From: Harryflintia acetispora
Lineage (GTDB): Bacteria; Bacillota; Clostridia; Oscillospirales; Ruminococcaceae
Assembly (NCBI GenBank): GCA_004340125.1
Contig: SLUK01000007.1
Location: 1-64,000 of the forward strand
Reading direction: 5' to 3'
DNA: 64,000 nucleotides
Shown here: in pieces, positions 50,299 to 58,394 of the stretch
Position numbering within the stretch: the stretch's first letter is position 1
Layout: the number at the start of each line of letters is the position of its first letter
Notes under the pieces: model-generated
What the model saw: only the letters and a program-made list of their open reading frames with translations
The model's database searches: none
What the model was told of the DNA's origin: nothing
Translations under genes and position numbers: made by a program

Positions 50299-50991
50299 TT
50301 GAATATTCTGAGCTTCCTGACCTCCGGGTACATGTTCAGCATCTTGGCGCGTATCCTGGTGCTTTTCACCTGTATCCCGGTGCACGAGTGCGCGCACGGG
50401 TGGATGGCGCACCGCCTGGGTGACGACACGGCCAAGAATCAGGGACGCCTCAATTTAAACCCCTTTACCCACCTCGACCTGATCGGCACCCTATCCCTGG
50501 TGCTCTTCGGGATCGGCTGGGCGAAGCCGGTGCCGGTCAACCCCTTCAATTTCCGGGGGAACCGCAAGCGCGGCATGGCCCTGACCGCCGCGGCGGGCCC
50601 GGCGGCCAACGTGGTGCTGGCCTTTGTCATCCTGATCATCTATAAGATTTTTTACATCATCTGCGGGGTGTTCCACCTCTGGACGGCGGACCTGGCGGTG
50701 ATCCTCACCCAGATTCTCGGGATCATGGTGACCACCAACATTTCTCTGGCGGTCTTCAACCTCCTGCCGGTCAATCCCCTGGACGGCTCGCGGATCATCG
50801 GGGTGTTCCTGCCCGACAAGATTTATTATAAGCTCATCGAATACGAGCGGTACATCTATTTTGCGGTCATCCTGCTGCTCTTCACCGGGGTTCTGGACCG
50901 GCCGATCAGCTTTGTGGCGGGCTATGTCTTCAAGGGGCTCAACTTCCTGACCTCCTTTATCGACGTTCTGGCGGGGGTGCTGCTGCGCTGA
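50299..50991 (+). CDS. Site-2 protease family (M50) membrane metallopeptidase
   Basis: About 230 aa with six hydrophobic segments. The zinc motif HECAH (His29, Glu30, His33) lies in the first helices and the third ligand in NPLDGSR (near 161-167), the S2P arrangement. It is the short YwhC-like form without a PDZ domain. It cleaves within membranes; the substrate is unknown. GAGGAGG is 10 bases before TTG 50299 and 4 before TTG 50293, so TTG 50299 is preferred. Its stop overlaps scpA, a linkage common in Clostridia. Confidence 0.88.
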   Translation: MNILSFLTSGYMFSILARILVLFTCIPVHECAHGWMAHRLGDDTAKNQGRLNLNPFTHLDLIGTLSLVLFGIGWAKPVPVNPFNFRGNRKRGMALTAAAGPAANVVLAFVILIIYKIFYIICGVFHLWTADLAVILTQILGIMVTTNISLAVFNLLPVNPLDGSRIIGVFLPDKIYYKLIEYERYIYFAVILLLFTGVLDRPISFVAGYVFKGLNFLTSFIDVLAGVLLR

Positions 50992-51722
50992 TGGAGGAGC
51001 TCAAGTTTAGGGTGCAGGAGTATGAGGGCCCGCTGGACCTGATCCTGCAGCTGATTCAAAAGCACAAGCTGGACATCTACGACATCGAGATTTCCGCCTT
51101 GCTCGAGCAGTACATGGCGGCGATCGACGAGTGGCGGGAAAACCAGCTGGACATTGCGAGTGAATTTCTCGAGATGGCCTCCCACCTCGTTTATATCAAG
51201 ACGGTCATGCTGCTGCCCCGCCACGAGGAGGAGGGCGAGGACCCGCGAAAAGAGCTGACCGGCGCGCTGCTCGAGTACCAGGCCTGCCAGCGGGCGGCCG
51301 CCCTGCTCGGGGAGAAAAACCGCGGGGTGGACCGCTTTGTGCGCCCGCCCGAGGAGCACGAGGCGGACATGACCTATACCCTTATCCACCGGCCGGGGGA
51401 GCTGCTGGGCGCTTACTTCGGGGCGCTCGGACGGGGCAGGCGGCATCTGCCGCCGCCCAAGACCGCCTTCTCGGGGATCGTTTCCCGGCGGGTGGTCTCG
51501 GTGGCCTCGCGGATCGCCTTTGTGCTGAGTAAGCTCTACCGCCGCGCGCGGGTAAACTTCCTCGGGCTCTTCGAGCAGAGCGACCGGCCCGAGATGGTGG
51601 CCACCTTCATGGCGGTGCTCGAGCTGATCAAGGACAAGCGGGTGCGCGCCACACCGGACGGCAAGGAGCTGGTGATGTTAAGAAGCGGCCCGGTTCCCGA
51701 AACCACGAAGCAGGAAGGGTGA
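50991..51722 (+). CDS. scpA: Segregation and condensation protein ScpA
   Basis: The 243-aa kleisin subunit of the Smc-ScpAB complex has an N-terminal domain FRVQEYEGPLDLILQLIQKHKLDIYDI that binds the Smc neck, a middle region that binds ScpB, and a C-terminal winged helix. The start overlaps the protease stop by one base (TGATG). It acts in chromosome compaction and segregation with ScpB, encoded immediately after. Confidence 0.95.
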   Translation: MEELKFRVQEYEGPLDLILQLIQKHKLDIYDIEISALLEQYMAAIDEWRENQLDIASEFLEMASHLVYIKTVMLLPRHEEEGEDPRKELTGALLEYQACQRAAALLGEKNRGVDRFVRPPEEHEADMTYTLIHRPGELLGAYFGALGRGRRHLPPPKTAFSGIVSRRVVSVASRIAFVLSKLYRRARVNFLGLFEQSDRPEMVATFMAVLELIKDKRVRATPDGKELVMLRSGPVPETTKQEG

Positions 51723-51724
51723 CT

Positions 51725-52342
51725 ATGCAGCTACGAGAAAAGCAAAATGAAATACAGGCGATCGTCTTTGCCAGCGGCGAGCCGATCGAGCTTTCCCGCC
51801 TTTCCCAGGCGGTGGAGCTGGACGAGAAGGAGACGCTCGGGCTGATTGCGAACATCAACGACCTCTACCGCGAGCAGGAGATCCCCTTCGAGCTGGTGAG
51901 GCTGCAGGAGAGCGTGCAGCTCTGCACCCGTTCGCAGTATGCCCCGCTGATCCGGCGGGCGCTCACCCTGCGGCGCAATACCCCGCTCTCCCAGGCGGCG
52001 CTGGAGGTGCTGGCGATCGTCGCCTACAACCAGCCGGTGACCAAGGCCTTTGTCGAGCAGGTGCGTGGGGTGGACAGCTCCTCGACGGTCAATTCCCTGG
52101 TTGAAAAGGGCCTCATCGAGGAGGCTGGGCGGCTCGAGCTGCCCGGGCGGCCGATCTCCTATAAAACGACCTCCAACTTCCTGCGTTGCTTCTCGCTGGG
52201 TTCCCTCGACGAGCTCCCCTCGCTGGAGAGCGCCGGCGAAGACGAGGGCGGGGAGGAACGCCAGCTGGACGGGCAGCTCGGCTTTGAGGAAACCCTCCCC
52301 GCCGAGGAGCCCCTCCCTTTGGGAGAAGGGGAAGAGGAATAA
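51725..52342 (+). CDS. scpB: Segregation and condensation protein ScpB
   Basis: The start chosen is ATG 51725, with GGAAGG 6 bases upstream; a GTG two codons earlier overlaps the ribosome-binding site. The 205-aa protein has tandem winged helices: IQAIVFASGEPIELSRLSQAV and LSQAALEVLAIVAYNQPVTKAFVEQVRGVDSS, the ScpB signature. A Glu-rich tail (about 165-205) is longer than usual. It dimerises and binds ScpA. Confidence 0.94.
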   Translation: MQLREKQNEIQAIVFASGEPIELSRLSQAVELDEKETLGLIANINDLYREQEIPFELVRLQESVQLCTRSQYAPLIRRALTLRRNTPLSQAALEVLAIVAYNQPVTKAFVEQVRGVDSSSTVNSLVEKGLIEEAGRLELPGRPISYKTTSNFLRCFSLGSLDELPSLESAGEDEGGEERQLDGQLGFEETLPAEEPLPLGEGEEE

Positions 52343-52354
52343 GGAGGGCCGCCA

Positions 52355-53047
52355 GTGGCAATCATGTTATCAGTCCTCGCCATACTGCTCCTGCTTTTGC
52401 TCCTGCCCGTCACGCTGCATGTGACCCTCTTCGACGGGGAGCTGCAAACGACGGTGCGCTACCTCTTTTTGCGCTTTCGCTTCCCTTCGGAAAGGGGCGA
52501 AGAGCCAAAAGAGGACAAGCCTCCAAAGCGCCGCAGGAAGAAAAAACAGAAGAAGCAGGAGGCCCCGCAGGAGCAAAAGGAGAAGGAGCCCGAAGAAAAG
52601 AAGTGGGACTTCGAGGCGGTTAAAAACGCGATCGAGCTCGGGAAAGAGCTGCTCGCCGGCGCCGGGAAGGCGCTGAAAACCCTGCTGCGCGGGGTACGCG
52701 TGCGGCAGCTGAAGCTCGAGATCGCGGTGGTCGGGGAGAACGCCGCCGACACCGGGATCAAGAGCGGAAACTACAACGCATACCTGCACACGGCGGCGGC
52801 GCTGCTGCAAAACTTCGTTCGTGTGAGAGAGCTCTACCTCAACGTCTATCCCGCCTTTTGGCAGCAGGAGGAGACGATTGCCTTCGAGGGGAAGCTCTCG
52901 CTGCGTCCGGTGCGGGCGCTGATGGCGGCGGGCGTGCTGCTGATAGAAAGCATCCCGGCGCTGTTTCGGTACCTGCGCCGCAAAAACGGCGCGGCCGACG
53001 CACAGCCAAGGGAAGAGCAAGCACCGGCCGCGGCCGGGGATAAATAG
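52355..53047 (+). CDS. DUF2953 protein (YtfI-like)
   Basis: The 230-aa protein has an N-terminal membrane helix (about 3-22), a strongly charged Lys/Glu/Pro segment (about 45-85), and a C-terminal region with KLEIAVVGENAADTGIKSGNYNAYLHTA, as in DUF2953. In Bacillus the equivalent ytfI lies directly before ytfJ (gerW), as here, pointing to a spore-related role. The start is GTG 52355 with AGGAGGG; ATG 52364 is an alternative. Confidence 0.8.
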   Translation: MAIMLSVLAILLLLLLLPVTLHVTLFDGELQTTVRYLFLRFRFPSERGEEPKEDKPPKRRRKKKQKKQEAPQEQKEKEPEEKKWDFEAVKNAIELGKELLAGAGKALKTLLRGVRVRQLKLEIAVVGENAADTGIKSGNYNAYLHTAAALLQNFVRVRELYLNVYPAFWQQEETIAFEGKLSLRPVRALMAAGVLLIESIPALFRYLRRKNGAADAQPREEQAPAAAGDK

Positions 53048-53076
53048 ATGTTGAAATTTAAAGGCGGTGTATTTTA

Positions 53077-53508
53077 GTGGCAAATCCCAATCAGCATCCG
53101 TCGGCGGGCCTGGTGGACGCGACGCTGCAAAATTTAAAGAACCTGGTGGACGTCAACACCATCATCGGCGACACCATCCAGCTGCCGGACGGCACCACGA
53201 TCATCCCGATCTCCAAGGTCTCCTTCGGCTACGGCACGGGGGGCAGCGACATCCCCTCGAAGAACCCGGGCGAGCACTTCGGCGGCGGCACCGGCGGCGG
53301 GGTCACCATCGAGCCGATCGCCTTCCTCACCATCCAGAGCGGCACGGTCAAGCTGCTCCAGGTCGACCAGGCGGACAACACCGCCGATAGGATCGTGAAC
53401 CTCATCCCGCAGATCTTCGACAAGGTCAGCGAGCTGTGCGAGCACGCGAAGGAGAAGAAGGCGGCCGAGAAGGCCGCGCCCAAAAATCAGGACGGCGCCG
53501 GAATCTGA
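53077..53508 (+). CDS. gerW: GerW family sporulation protein (YtfJ)
   Basis: The 143-aa protein has LKNLVDVNTIIGDTIQLPDGTTIIPISKVSFGYGTGGSD and a glycine-rich GGGTGGGVTIEPIAFL stretch, the defining features of YtfJ/GerW. In Bacillus it is made in the forespore under sigma-F/G and needed for L-alanine germination. The start is GTG 53077 preceded by AAAGGCGG. Pairing with DUF2953 and a following D,D-carboxypeptidase suggests a spore-envelope group. Confidence 0.92.
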   Translation: MANPNQHPSAGLVDATLQNLKNLVDVNTIIGDTIQLPDGTTIIPISKVSFGYGTGGSDIPSKNPGEHFGGGTGGGVTIEPIAFLTIQSGTVKLLQVDQADNTADRIVNLIPQIFDKVSELCEHAKEKKAAEKAAPKNQDGAGI

Positions 53509-53531
53509 GCATACTAGAACCCTCCTTGCCT

Positions 53532-53560
53532 GCATATGATTACCAGAGAGAATCATTTGC
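53532..53560. promoter_or_regulatory. Inverted repeat in the gerW-carboxypeptidase gap
   Basis: GCATATGATT (53532-53541) and AATCATTTGC (53551-53560) form an inverted repeat with one mismatch, just before the carboxypeptidase ribosome-binding site. GCATA also fits a forespore sigma -35. The role is unproven. Confidence 0.35.
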
Positions 53561-53575
53561 GGGCAGGTGGGTTTT

Positions 53576-54706
53576 GTGTTAAAACGCGTTTTATCTGGCT
53601 TATTGATGTTCTGCCTCCTCTGCGCCCCGGCCGCCGCGGCCGGGGAAGGGGAGGAGGCGCTCACCTCCGCCAAGGCGGCGGTGGTGATGGAGATGAAGAC
53701 CGGGCGGCTGCTCTACGATCAGAACGGGGAGGAACGCCTTCCCCAGGCGAGCACCACCAAGATCATGACCACCCTTCTGGCGCTCGAGGAGCCGGACATC
53801 GACACCTATTTCACGGTTGACTCCGGCGCGGTGCACGTCGAGGGCTCCTCGATGGGGCTGCTCGAGGGGGACCAGGTCTCGCTGCGGGCGCTGTGCTACG
53901 GGATGATCCTGCCCTCGGGCAACGATGCGGCCAACGTCACGGCGGTGCGCCTCGCGGGGAGCATCCCCAATTTCGCCAAGCTGATGAACGAGCGGGCAAA
54001 GCAGCTGGGCCTTGCGGACACCGCCTTCGTCACCCCCTCGGGGCTGGACGCCGACGGGCACTACACCACCGCGCGCGACCTCGCCGAGCTGACGCGGTAC
54101 GCGATGGGGGATGAGACCTTCCGGGAGATCTGCTGCCAATACCGGGCGCAGACCAAGTTCGGCAACCCGCCCTTCGAGCGGTGGCTCAAGAACCACAATA
54201 AGCTGCTCGAGATGTACGAGAACTGTATCGGCGTCAAGACCGGGTTTACCGACAACGCGGGCCGGGTGCTGGTCTCGGCCGCGCAGAAGGACGGGGTGGA
54301 GCTCGTCTGCGTGACCATGGACGATCCGGACGACTGGCGGGACCATGAGAACCTGTACGAGATGTGCTTTGCCGAGCTGAGCGGGCGGGACGTCAGCGCC
54401 CTCTTCCCCAAAATCGAGATGCCGGTGGCCGGCGGGGAGGGGCTCGCCCTCGCCGCCGTGGTGGGGGATACCACCCTGCCGCTGCGGGACGGGGAGTACG
54501 AGCGGCTGGAGGTCAAAATCAGCGTGCCGCCCTTCGAATACGCGCCGGTACGCGCCGGGCAGCAGGCGGGCCGGGCCGAGCTCTGCCTCGGGGAAGAAAC
54601 CCTATTGAGCCTGCCCCTGGTCTATGAGGACGAGGTCGCGGCGCTGCACCCCTACCGCGAGCGCCGGGGCGTGATCGGCTGGTTTCAGGATTTATTTCGC
54701 AAATAG
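53576..54706 (+). CDS. D-alanyl-D-alanine carboxypeptidase (PBP5/DacF family)
   Basis: About 376 aa with a signal peptide (LSGLLMFCLLCAPAAAAG). The serine peptidase S11 motifs are complete: STTK (catalytic Ser near 60), SGN (near 113) and KTG (near 219-221), plus a C-terminal PBP5-like beta domain (about 265-350) and a basic amphipathic end (GVIGWFQDLFRK) for membrane contact. It trims the terminal D-Ala of peptidoglycan stem peptides. Placement after gerW favours a DacF-type spore-cortex role, but a vegetative role is possible. GTG 53576 is chosen for AGGTGG spacing; GTG 53567 is an alternative. Confidence 0.9.
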   Translation: MLKRVLSGLLMFCLLCAPAAAAGEGEEALTSAKAAVVMEMKTGRLLYDQNGEERLPQASTTKIMTTLLALEEPDIDTYFTVDSGAVHVEGSSMGLLEGDQVSLRALCYGMILPSGNDAANVTAVRLAGSIPNFAKLMNERAKQLGLADTAFVTPSGLDADGHYTTARDLAELTRYAMGDETFREICCQYRAQTKFGNPPFERWLKNHNKLLEMYENCIGVKTGFTDNAGRVLVSAAQKDGVELVCVTMDDPDDWRDHENLYEMCFAELSGRDVSALFPKIEMPVAGGEGLALAAVVGDTTLPLRDGEYERLEVKISVPPFEYAPVRAGQQAGRAELCLGEETLLSLPLVYEDEVAALHPYRERRGVIGWFQDLFRK

Positions 54707-54737
54707 ACAATGGAAGACGTAAAAATTGGAGGACAAT

Positions 54738-55523
54738 GTGGAGCAGATACGGATACAAAAGGTCCTGTCGGACAATGGCATCCTCTCAAGGCGCAAGGCC
54801 GAGGAGGCGATCAGCGCCGGGCGGGTGACGGTAAACGGCCGTCCGGCATCCCTGGGACAGAAGATCGACCCCGGCAAGGATTTGATCGCCATCGACGGGA
54901 AAAAGGTCGCCACCAGCGGCAAGGTGCGCAAGGTCTACCTGGCGCTGTATAAGCCGCGGGGCTTTGTGACCACCCTCTCGGACGAGATGGGGCGCAAGTG
55001 CGTGGCCGAGCTTGTGAAGAACGCGCCGGCCAAGGTCTACCCCATCGGGCGGCTGGACAAGAACAGCGAGGGGCTGCTGCTGCTGACCAACGACGGGGAT
55101 TTCGCCAACCTGATCATGCATCCCAGCCACCATGTGGCCAAGACCTACCGGGTCACGGTGCGCGAGAAGGTGAGCGAGGATGCGCTGGTCGCCCTCTCGG
55201 TGGGGGTGCAGCTCGAGGACGGCAAGACCGCCCCCGCGCAGGTTTCGGTGCTCGAGGAGGAACCGGGGCGCACCGTGCTGCAGATCACCATCTACGAGGG
55301 GCGCAACCGCCAGATCAGGCGGATGTGCGAGGCGGTGAACCTCACCGTCGCGCGGCTCAAGCGCACCGCCATCGGCCCGCTGCGCCTCGGCATGCTCGGG
55401 CAGGGCAGATGGCGCGAGCTGACCGCGCAGGAGGTCGGGGCGATCCGCAGTGCCGCGCTGCAGGCCGAAAAGCCCCGGCGGGAAAAACCGCAGCCGGGGC
55501 CCGCAGCGGGGCGAAGGCAATAA
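54738..55523 (+). CDS. rluB: 23S rRNA pseudouridine synthase (RluB/RsuA family)
   Basis: The start is GTG 54738 with TTGGAGG at 54726-54732; 261 aa. An N-terminal S4 domain (RIQKVLSDNGILSRRKAEEAISAGRVTVNG, about 4-33) precedes the RsuA catalytic domain with GRLDKNSEGLLLLTNDG (catalytic Asp near 106) and EGRNRQIRRMCE. The C-terminal tail is basic. In Firmicutes the gene typically follows scpB and a dacB/dacF-type gene, as seen here. RluB is favoured by context over RluE/F. Confidence 0.9.
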   Translation: MEQIRIQKVLSDNGILSRRKAEEAISAGRVTVNGRPASLGQKIDPGKDLIAIDGKKVATSGKVRKVYLALYKPRGFVTTLSDEMGRKCVAELVKNAPAKVYPIGRLDKNSEGLLLLTNDGDFANLIMHPSHHVAKTYRVTVREKVSEDALVALSVGVQLEDGKTAPAQVSVLEEEPGRTVLQITIYEGRNRQIRRMCEAVNLTVARLKRTAIGPLRLGMLGQGRWRELTAQEVGAIRSAALQAEKPRREKPQPGPAAGRRQ

Positions 55524-55539
55524 CGCCGGGGGAGAAGCT

Positions 55540-55923
55540 ATGCAGATTGAACATGCGGCCATGTATGTAAACGACCTGGAGGGGGCGAAGGAGTTCTTCG
55601 TCCGCTATTTCGAGGCGCGGGCAAACGGCGGGTACTACAACGTCAAGACGGGGTTCCGCTCCTACTTTCTCTCCTTCGACGGGGGCGCCCGGCTGGAGAT
55701 CATGACCCGGCCCGCGCTGAAAGAGGGGGAGAAGGACCCGCTGCAAACAGGGCTTTCCCATATCGCCTTCCAGGTGGGGAGCGAGGAGGAGGTCCGGGCG
55801 CTGACCGAACGGCTGCGCGCGGACGGCTTCCAGCTGCTCAGCGGCCCCAGGACGACGGGCGACGGATACTATGAAAGCTGCGTGGCCGGCTTCGAGGGCG
55901 TTCAGGTGGAGATCACCGCCTGA
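55540..55923 (+). CDS. VOC-superfamily (glyoxalase/bleomycin-resistance-like) protein
   Basis: The 127-aa protein carries two beta-alpha-beta-beta-beta modules: MQIEHAAMYVNDLEGAKEFFVRYF...RLEIM and SHIAFQVGSEEEVRALTERLRADGF...VQVEI. Candidate metal ligands are His5 and the Glu of each module end. It could be a lyase, an isomerase or a drug/aldehyde-binding protein; nothing nearby points to a substrate. The start is ATG 55540 after CGGGGGAG, 16 bases past rluB. Confidence 0.85.
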   Translation: MQIEHAAMYVNDLEGAKEFFVRYFEARANGGYYNVKTGFRSYFLSFDGGARLEIMTRPALKEGEKDPLQTGLSHIAFQVGSEEEVRALTERLRADGFQLLSGPRTTGDGYYESCVAGFEGVQVEITA

Positions 55924-55949
55924 GGCGCCTGTGTGATGATAAATGGACC

Positions 55950-55980
55950 GGCGGGCGGGGGGAAACCTTCGCCCGCCTTT
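55950..55980 (+). terminator. Terminator after the VOC gene
   Basis: An 8-bp GC-rich stem (55950-55957 with 55970-55977) is followed by TTTTAT, 20 bases before the next start codon. Confidence 0.6.
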
Positions 55981-56000
55981 TATGAAAGGATGTTGAAACC

Positions 56001-56312
56001 ATGCTGACCATCAAACTGACCGCGCCGGACACCTATACCGCCAAGGAGGGCGGGAAGGAGCTCGGAAGCTGCCGCTTCGCCGTCGAGGGGGACACCCTCA
56101 CCATCACCCGGGCCGAGACCCTGGAGGGGGACGGCTTCCTGCTCGACGGGCTGCTGCGCGCCGCCCTCTTCTACGGCTATGAGCGCGGCTGCGCCTACGG
56201 CGTAATCGGCGAGGCGGTGGGGGAGGGCTGCCAGAGGCAGCTGCAAGCGCTGGGACTACAAGCGGGCGTCAAGCTGCGGCAGGAGGACCTGCCAAGGCAT
56301 TGCGGCTGCTAG
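56001..56312 (+). CDS. Small protein of unknown function, possibly GNAT-like
   Basis: The 103-aa protein has a beta-rich N-terminal half (TIKLTAPDTYTAKEGGKELGSCRFAVEGDTLTITRAE) and a helical half (GFLLDGLLRAALFYGYERGCAYGVIGEAV), ending LPRHCGC. The strand-then-helix order with DGLLRAAL recalls the second half of a GNAT acetyltransferase fold, but no acetyl-CoA motif (Q/RxxGxG/A) is present. Its ATG follows GAAAGGATG. No confident family; function unknown. Confidence 0.5.
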   Translation: MLTIKLTAPDTYTAKEGGKELGSCRFAVEGDTLTITRAETLEGDGFLLDGLLRAALFYGYERGCAYGVIGEAVGEGCQRQLQALGLQAGVKLRQEDLPRHCGC

Positions 56313-56380
56313 GACATTTTTGGCAGGGCGGGAGGACGCAAAGCGCACTCAAAAAACATGAATTTCTGCCGGAAAACAGC

Positions 56381-56409
56381 TTGTTATTTATTAGACGAAG
56401 GTGTATAAT
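56381..56409 (+). promoter_or_regulatory. Sigma-A promoter of the transcarboxylase operon
   Basis: TTGTTA (56381-56386) and a perfect TATAAT (56404-56409) are spaced 17 bases apart, with a ~100-base leader before the first gene. Confidence 0.75.
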
Positions 56410-56518
56410 AAACCTTGATTACGCGATTTCCCGTCTTGCCGGGCCGGCAGGCGCGGCAGGGCGGCGTGAGGCAGTTTAATTACTTAAAAAATACAGGAAT
56501 GGAAATGGAGGAAAAAAG

Positions 56519-57919
56519 ATGAGTGAACAAACGAAACTCGAAAGGCTTTCAGCCGCTCGTCTTGAGGCCGGGAAGGCTTCTTCTGCCCGTGAAAGGCTGG
56601 TAAAGCTGTTTGATGAAAACACCTTTGCCGAGCTGGACGCTCTCGTGAAATGCGGGGGGGCCGGGTGCGGAGTCATCACCGGTTACGGCGAGATCGACGG
56701 GGCGACCGTGTTCGCGTTCTCTCAGGACGTCTCGGCGCGCGGCGCGGCTGTCGGCAGCAGTCAGGCGAAAAAGATCGTGAAGCTTTATGAGATGGCGGTC
56801 AAGACCGGCGCGCCGGTGGTCGGGGTCTATGACTCCAAGGGCGCCGACATCGCCGAGGGCAACGGGATGCTCGCCGCTTACCGCGAAATCCTTTCGGCGG
56901 CAAACAACCTCTCCGGCGTGGTACCCCAGGTTTCTTTGGTGCTGGGCGTCTGCGGGGGACTGAGCGCGATGGCGGCCTGCGCGGCCGACTTCGTGATCAT
57001 GAGCGAAAAGGCCGAGCTCTTCTTGACCCCTCCGGCCGTGGCCAAGGACGGTGCGGTCGCCGGCACCGCCGAGGCGGCGCAGAAGTCCGGCACCGCCCAG
57101 ATCGTAACAAGCGACGAGGACGAGGCGATCGCCAAGGCCCGCCAGCTCCTTTCCATGCTGCCGGCCAACAACCTGTCGGCCGCCGCCACCTTTGATTTTT
57201 CCGAGCCGCAGACGGCTTCGCTGCTCGACACCATCGAGAGCACCCTCGGCGAGACCACCAAGTGCGACCTGGTGCGGGCCATCGCGGACGAGGGCAGCTT
57301 CCTGCTGATCGGCTCCGGCTTCGGCCAGGGCGCGCACACCGCGCTGTGCACCCTCTCCGGCTTCACCGTGGGCATGGTCACCGCCGGCGGCGTGCTCGAC
57401 CACGACGGCGCGGCGCGGATCGCCCGCTTCGTCTCGGTCTGCGACAGCTTCCAGATCCCGGTTGTCACCATGATCAACACCGAGGGCTTCGCCCCCGCCG
57501 GCGCTGAGGAGCTCGCGGGCTCGATCCGCGACATTGCGCGCCTCTCGCACGTTTACGCCGAGGCCACCACCCCGAAGGTCGCCCTGATCACGGGCAGCGC
57601 CGTCGGCAGCGCCTATGTGGCCCTCTCCCAGGCCGATCTCACCCTGGCCTGGCCGAACGCTTCCATCAGCGCCCTGCCCGTGTCCGCGGCGGTCGCCTTC
57701 CTAAAGGGCGGCGAGATCACCGCCCAGAAGAGCCGCGAGCAGGTCGAGGCCGAGTATAAGGACAACGAGGCTTCGGCGCTCAGAGCCGCCGAGGAAGGCT
57801 TCGTCAGCGACATCATCGATCCGAAGGACACCCGCGAGAAACTGATCAAGGCTTTGGACATGCTCTCCGGCAAGCGGGTCAGCCGTCTGCCCAAGAAGCA
57901 TTCCAACCTGCCGATGTAA
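56519..57919 (+). CDS. Carboxyltransferase subunit of a biotin-dependent (trans)carboxylase, divergent
   Basis: The 466-aa crotonase-fold carboxyltransferase has two homologous halves. ARERLVKLFDENTFAELDAL, ITGYGEIDGATVFAFSQDVSARGAAVGSSQAKKI and GVVPQVSLVLGVCGGLSAMAACA align with the propionyl/methylmalonyl-CoA 12S type. It is shorter than usual (about 500-520), and oxyanion-loop motifs differ (DSKGADI for DSGGARI, GGLSAMAA for GGAVYSPA). The second half retains GGVLDHDGAARIARFVSVCDSFQIPVV. It would move carboxyl between biotin and an acyl-CoA; the acyl group is uncertain because of these changes. It is first of three co-directional genes. Confidence 0.82.
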   Translation: MSEQTKLERLSAARLEAGKASSARERLVKLFDENTFAELDALVKCGGAGCGVITGYGEIDGATVFAFSQDVSARGAAVGSSQAKKIVKLYEMAVKTGAPVVGVYDSKGADIAEGNGMLAAYREILSAANNLSGVVPQVSLVLGVCGGLSAMAACAADFVIMSEKAELFLTPPAVAKDGAVAGTAEAAQKSGTAQIVTSDEDEAIAKARQLLSMLPANNLSAAATFDFSEPQTASLLDTIESTLGETTKCDLVRAIADEGSFLLIGSGFGQGAHTALCTLSGFTVGMVTAGGVLDHDGAARIARFVSVCDSFQIPVVTMINTEGFAPAGAEELAGSIRDIARLSHVYAEATTPKVALITGSAVGSAYVALSQADLTLAWPNASISALPVSAAVAFLKGGEITAQKSREQVEAEYKDNEASALRAAEEGFVSDIIDPKDTREKLIKALDMLSGKRVSRLPKKHSNLPM

Positions 57920-57954
57920 ATAATCGCCCGAAAAATCAAGGAGGTATTTGAAAG

Positions 57955-58347
57955 ATGAAAAGATATACCGTCACCGTCAACGGCAAGGCTTACGACGTTT
58001 CTGTGGATGAGGTCGGCGCCGGCGCGCCGGCCGCCGCGCCCGCCCCGGCTGCTGCTCCGGCTCCCGCCGCCGCTCCCGCCCCGGCCGCTGCCCCGGCTCC
58101 CGCCGCTGCGGCCCCTGCCGCCGCTGGCGCCGGCGCCGTGAAGGTCAACGCCCCGATGCCCGGCAACATCCTGGACGTCAAGGTCAAGGCCGGCGAGAGC
58201 GTCAGCGAGGGCCAGCCCCTGGTCATCCTCGAGGCGATGAAGATGGAGAACGACATCGTGGCCCCCAAGGCGGGCGTTGTCGCCGCCGTCCACGTCAAGA
58301 AGGGCGACGTGGTCAACTCCAACGATCTGCTCGTTTCGCTCGACTAA
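57955..58347 (+). CDS. Biotin carboxyl carrier protein
   Basis: The 130-aa protein has three parts: an N-terminal ~20 residues as in 1.3S transcarboxylase and decarboxylase gamma-type carriers, an Ala/Pro hinge (about 22-60) made of near-identical tandem units, and a C-terminal biotinyl domain (about 62-130) with EAMKM, whose Lys (near 99) is biotinylated. It shuttles carboxyl between the flanking carboxyltransferases. GGAGG precedes the ATG. Confidence 0.92.
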   Translation: MKRYTVTVNGKAYDVSVDEVGAGAPAAAPAPAAAPAPAAAPAPAAAPAPAAAAPAAAGAGAVKVNAPMPGNILDVKVKAGESVSEGQPLVILEAMKMENDIVAPKAGVVAAVHVKKGDVVNSNDLLVSLD

Positions 58348-58394
58348 TCGTTTTTGAGGATTCAATCTGACAAGGAAAGGGGTTTATCGAACAC

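Noticed and set aside
56358..56408. A 16-codon ORF ahead of the transcarboxylase operon
   Set aside because: It overlaps the operon promoter and the nearest Shine-Dalgarno-like sequence is too far upstream.
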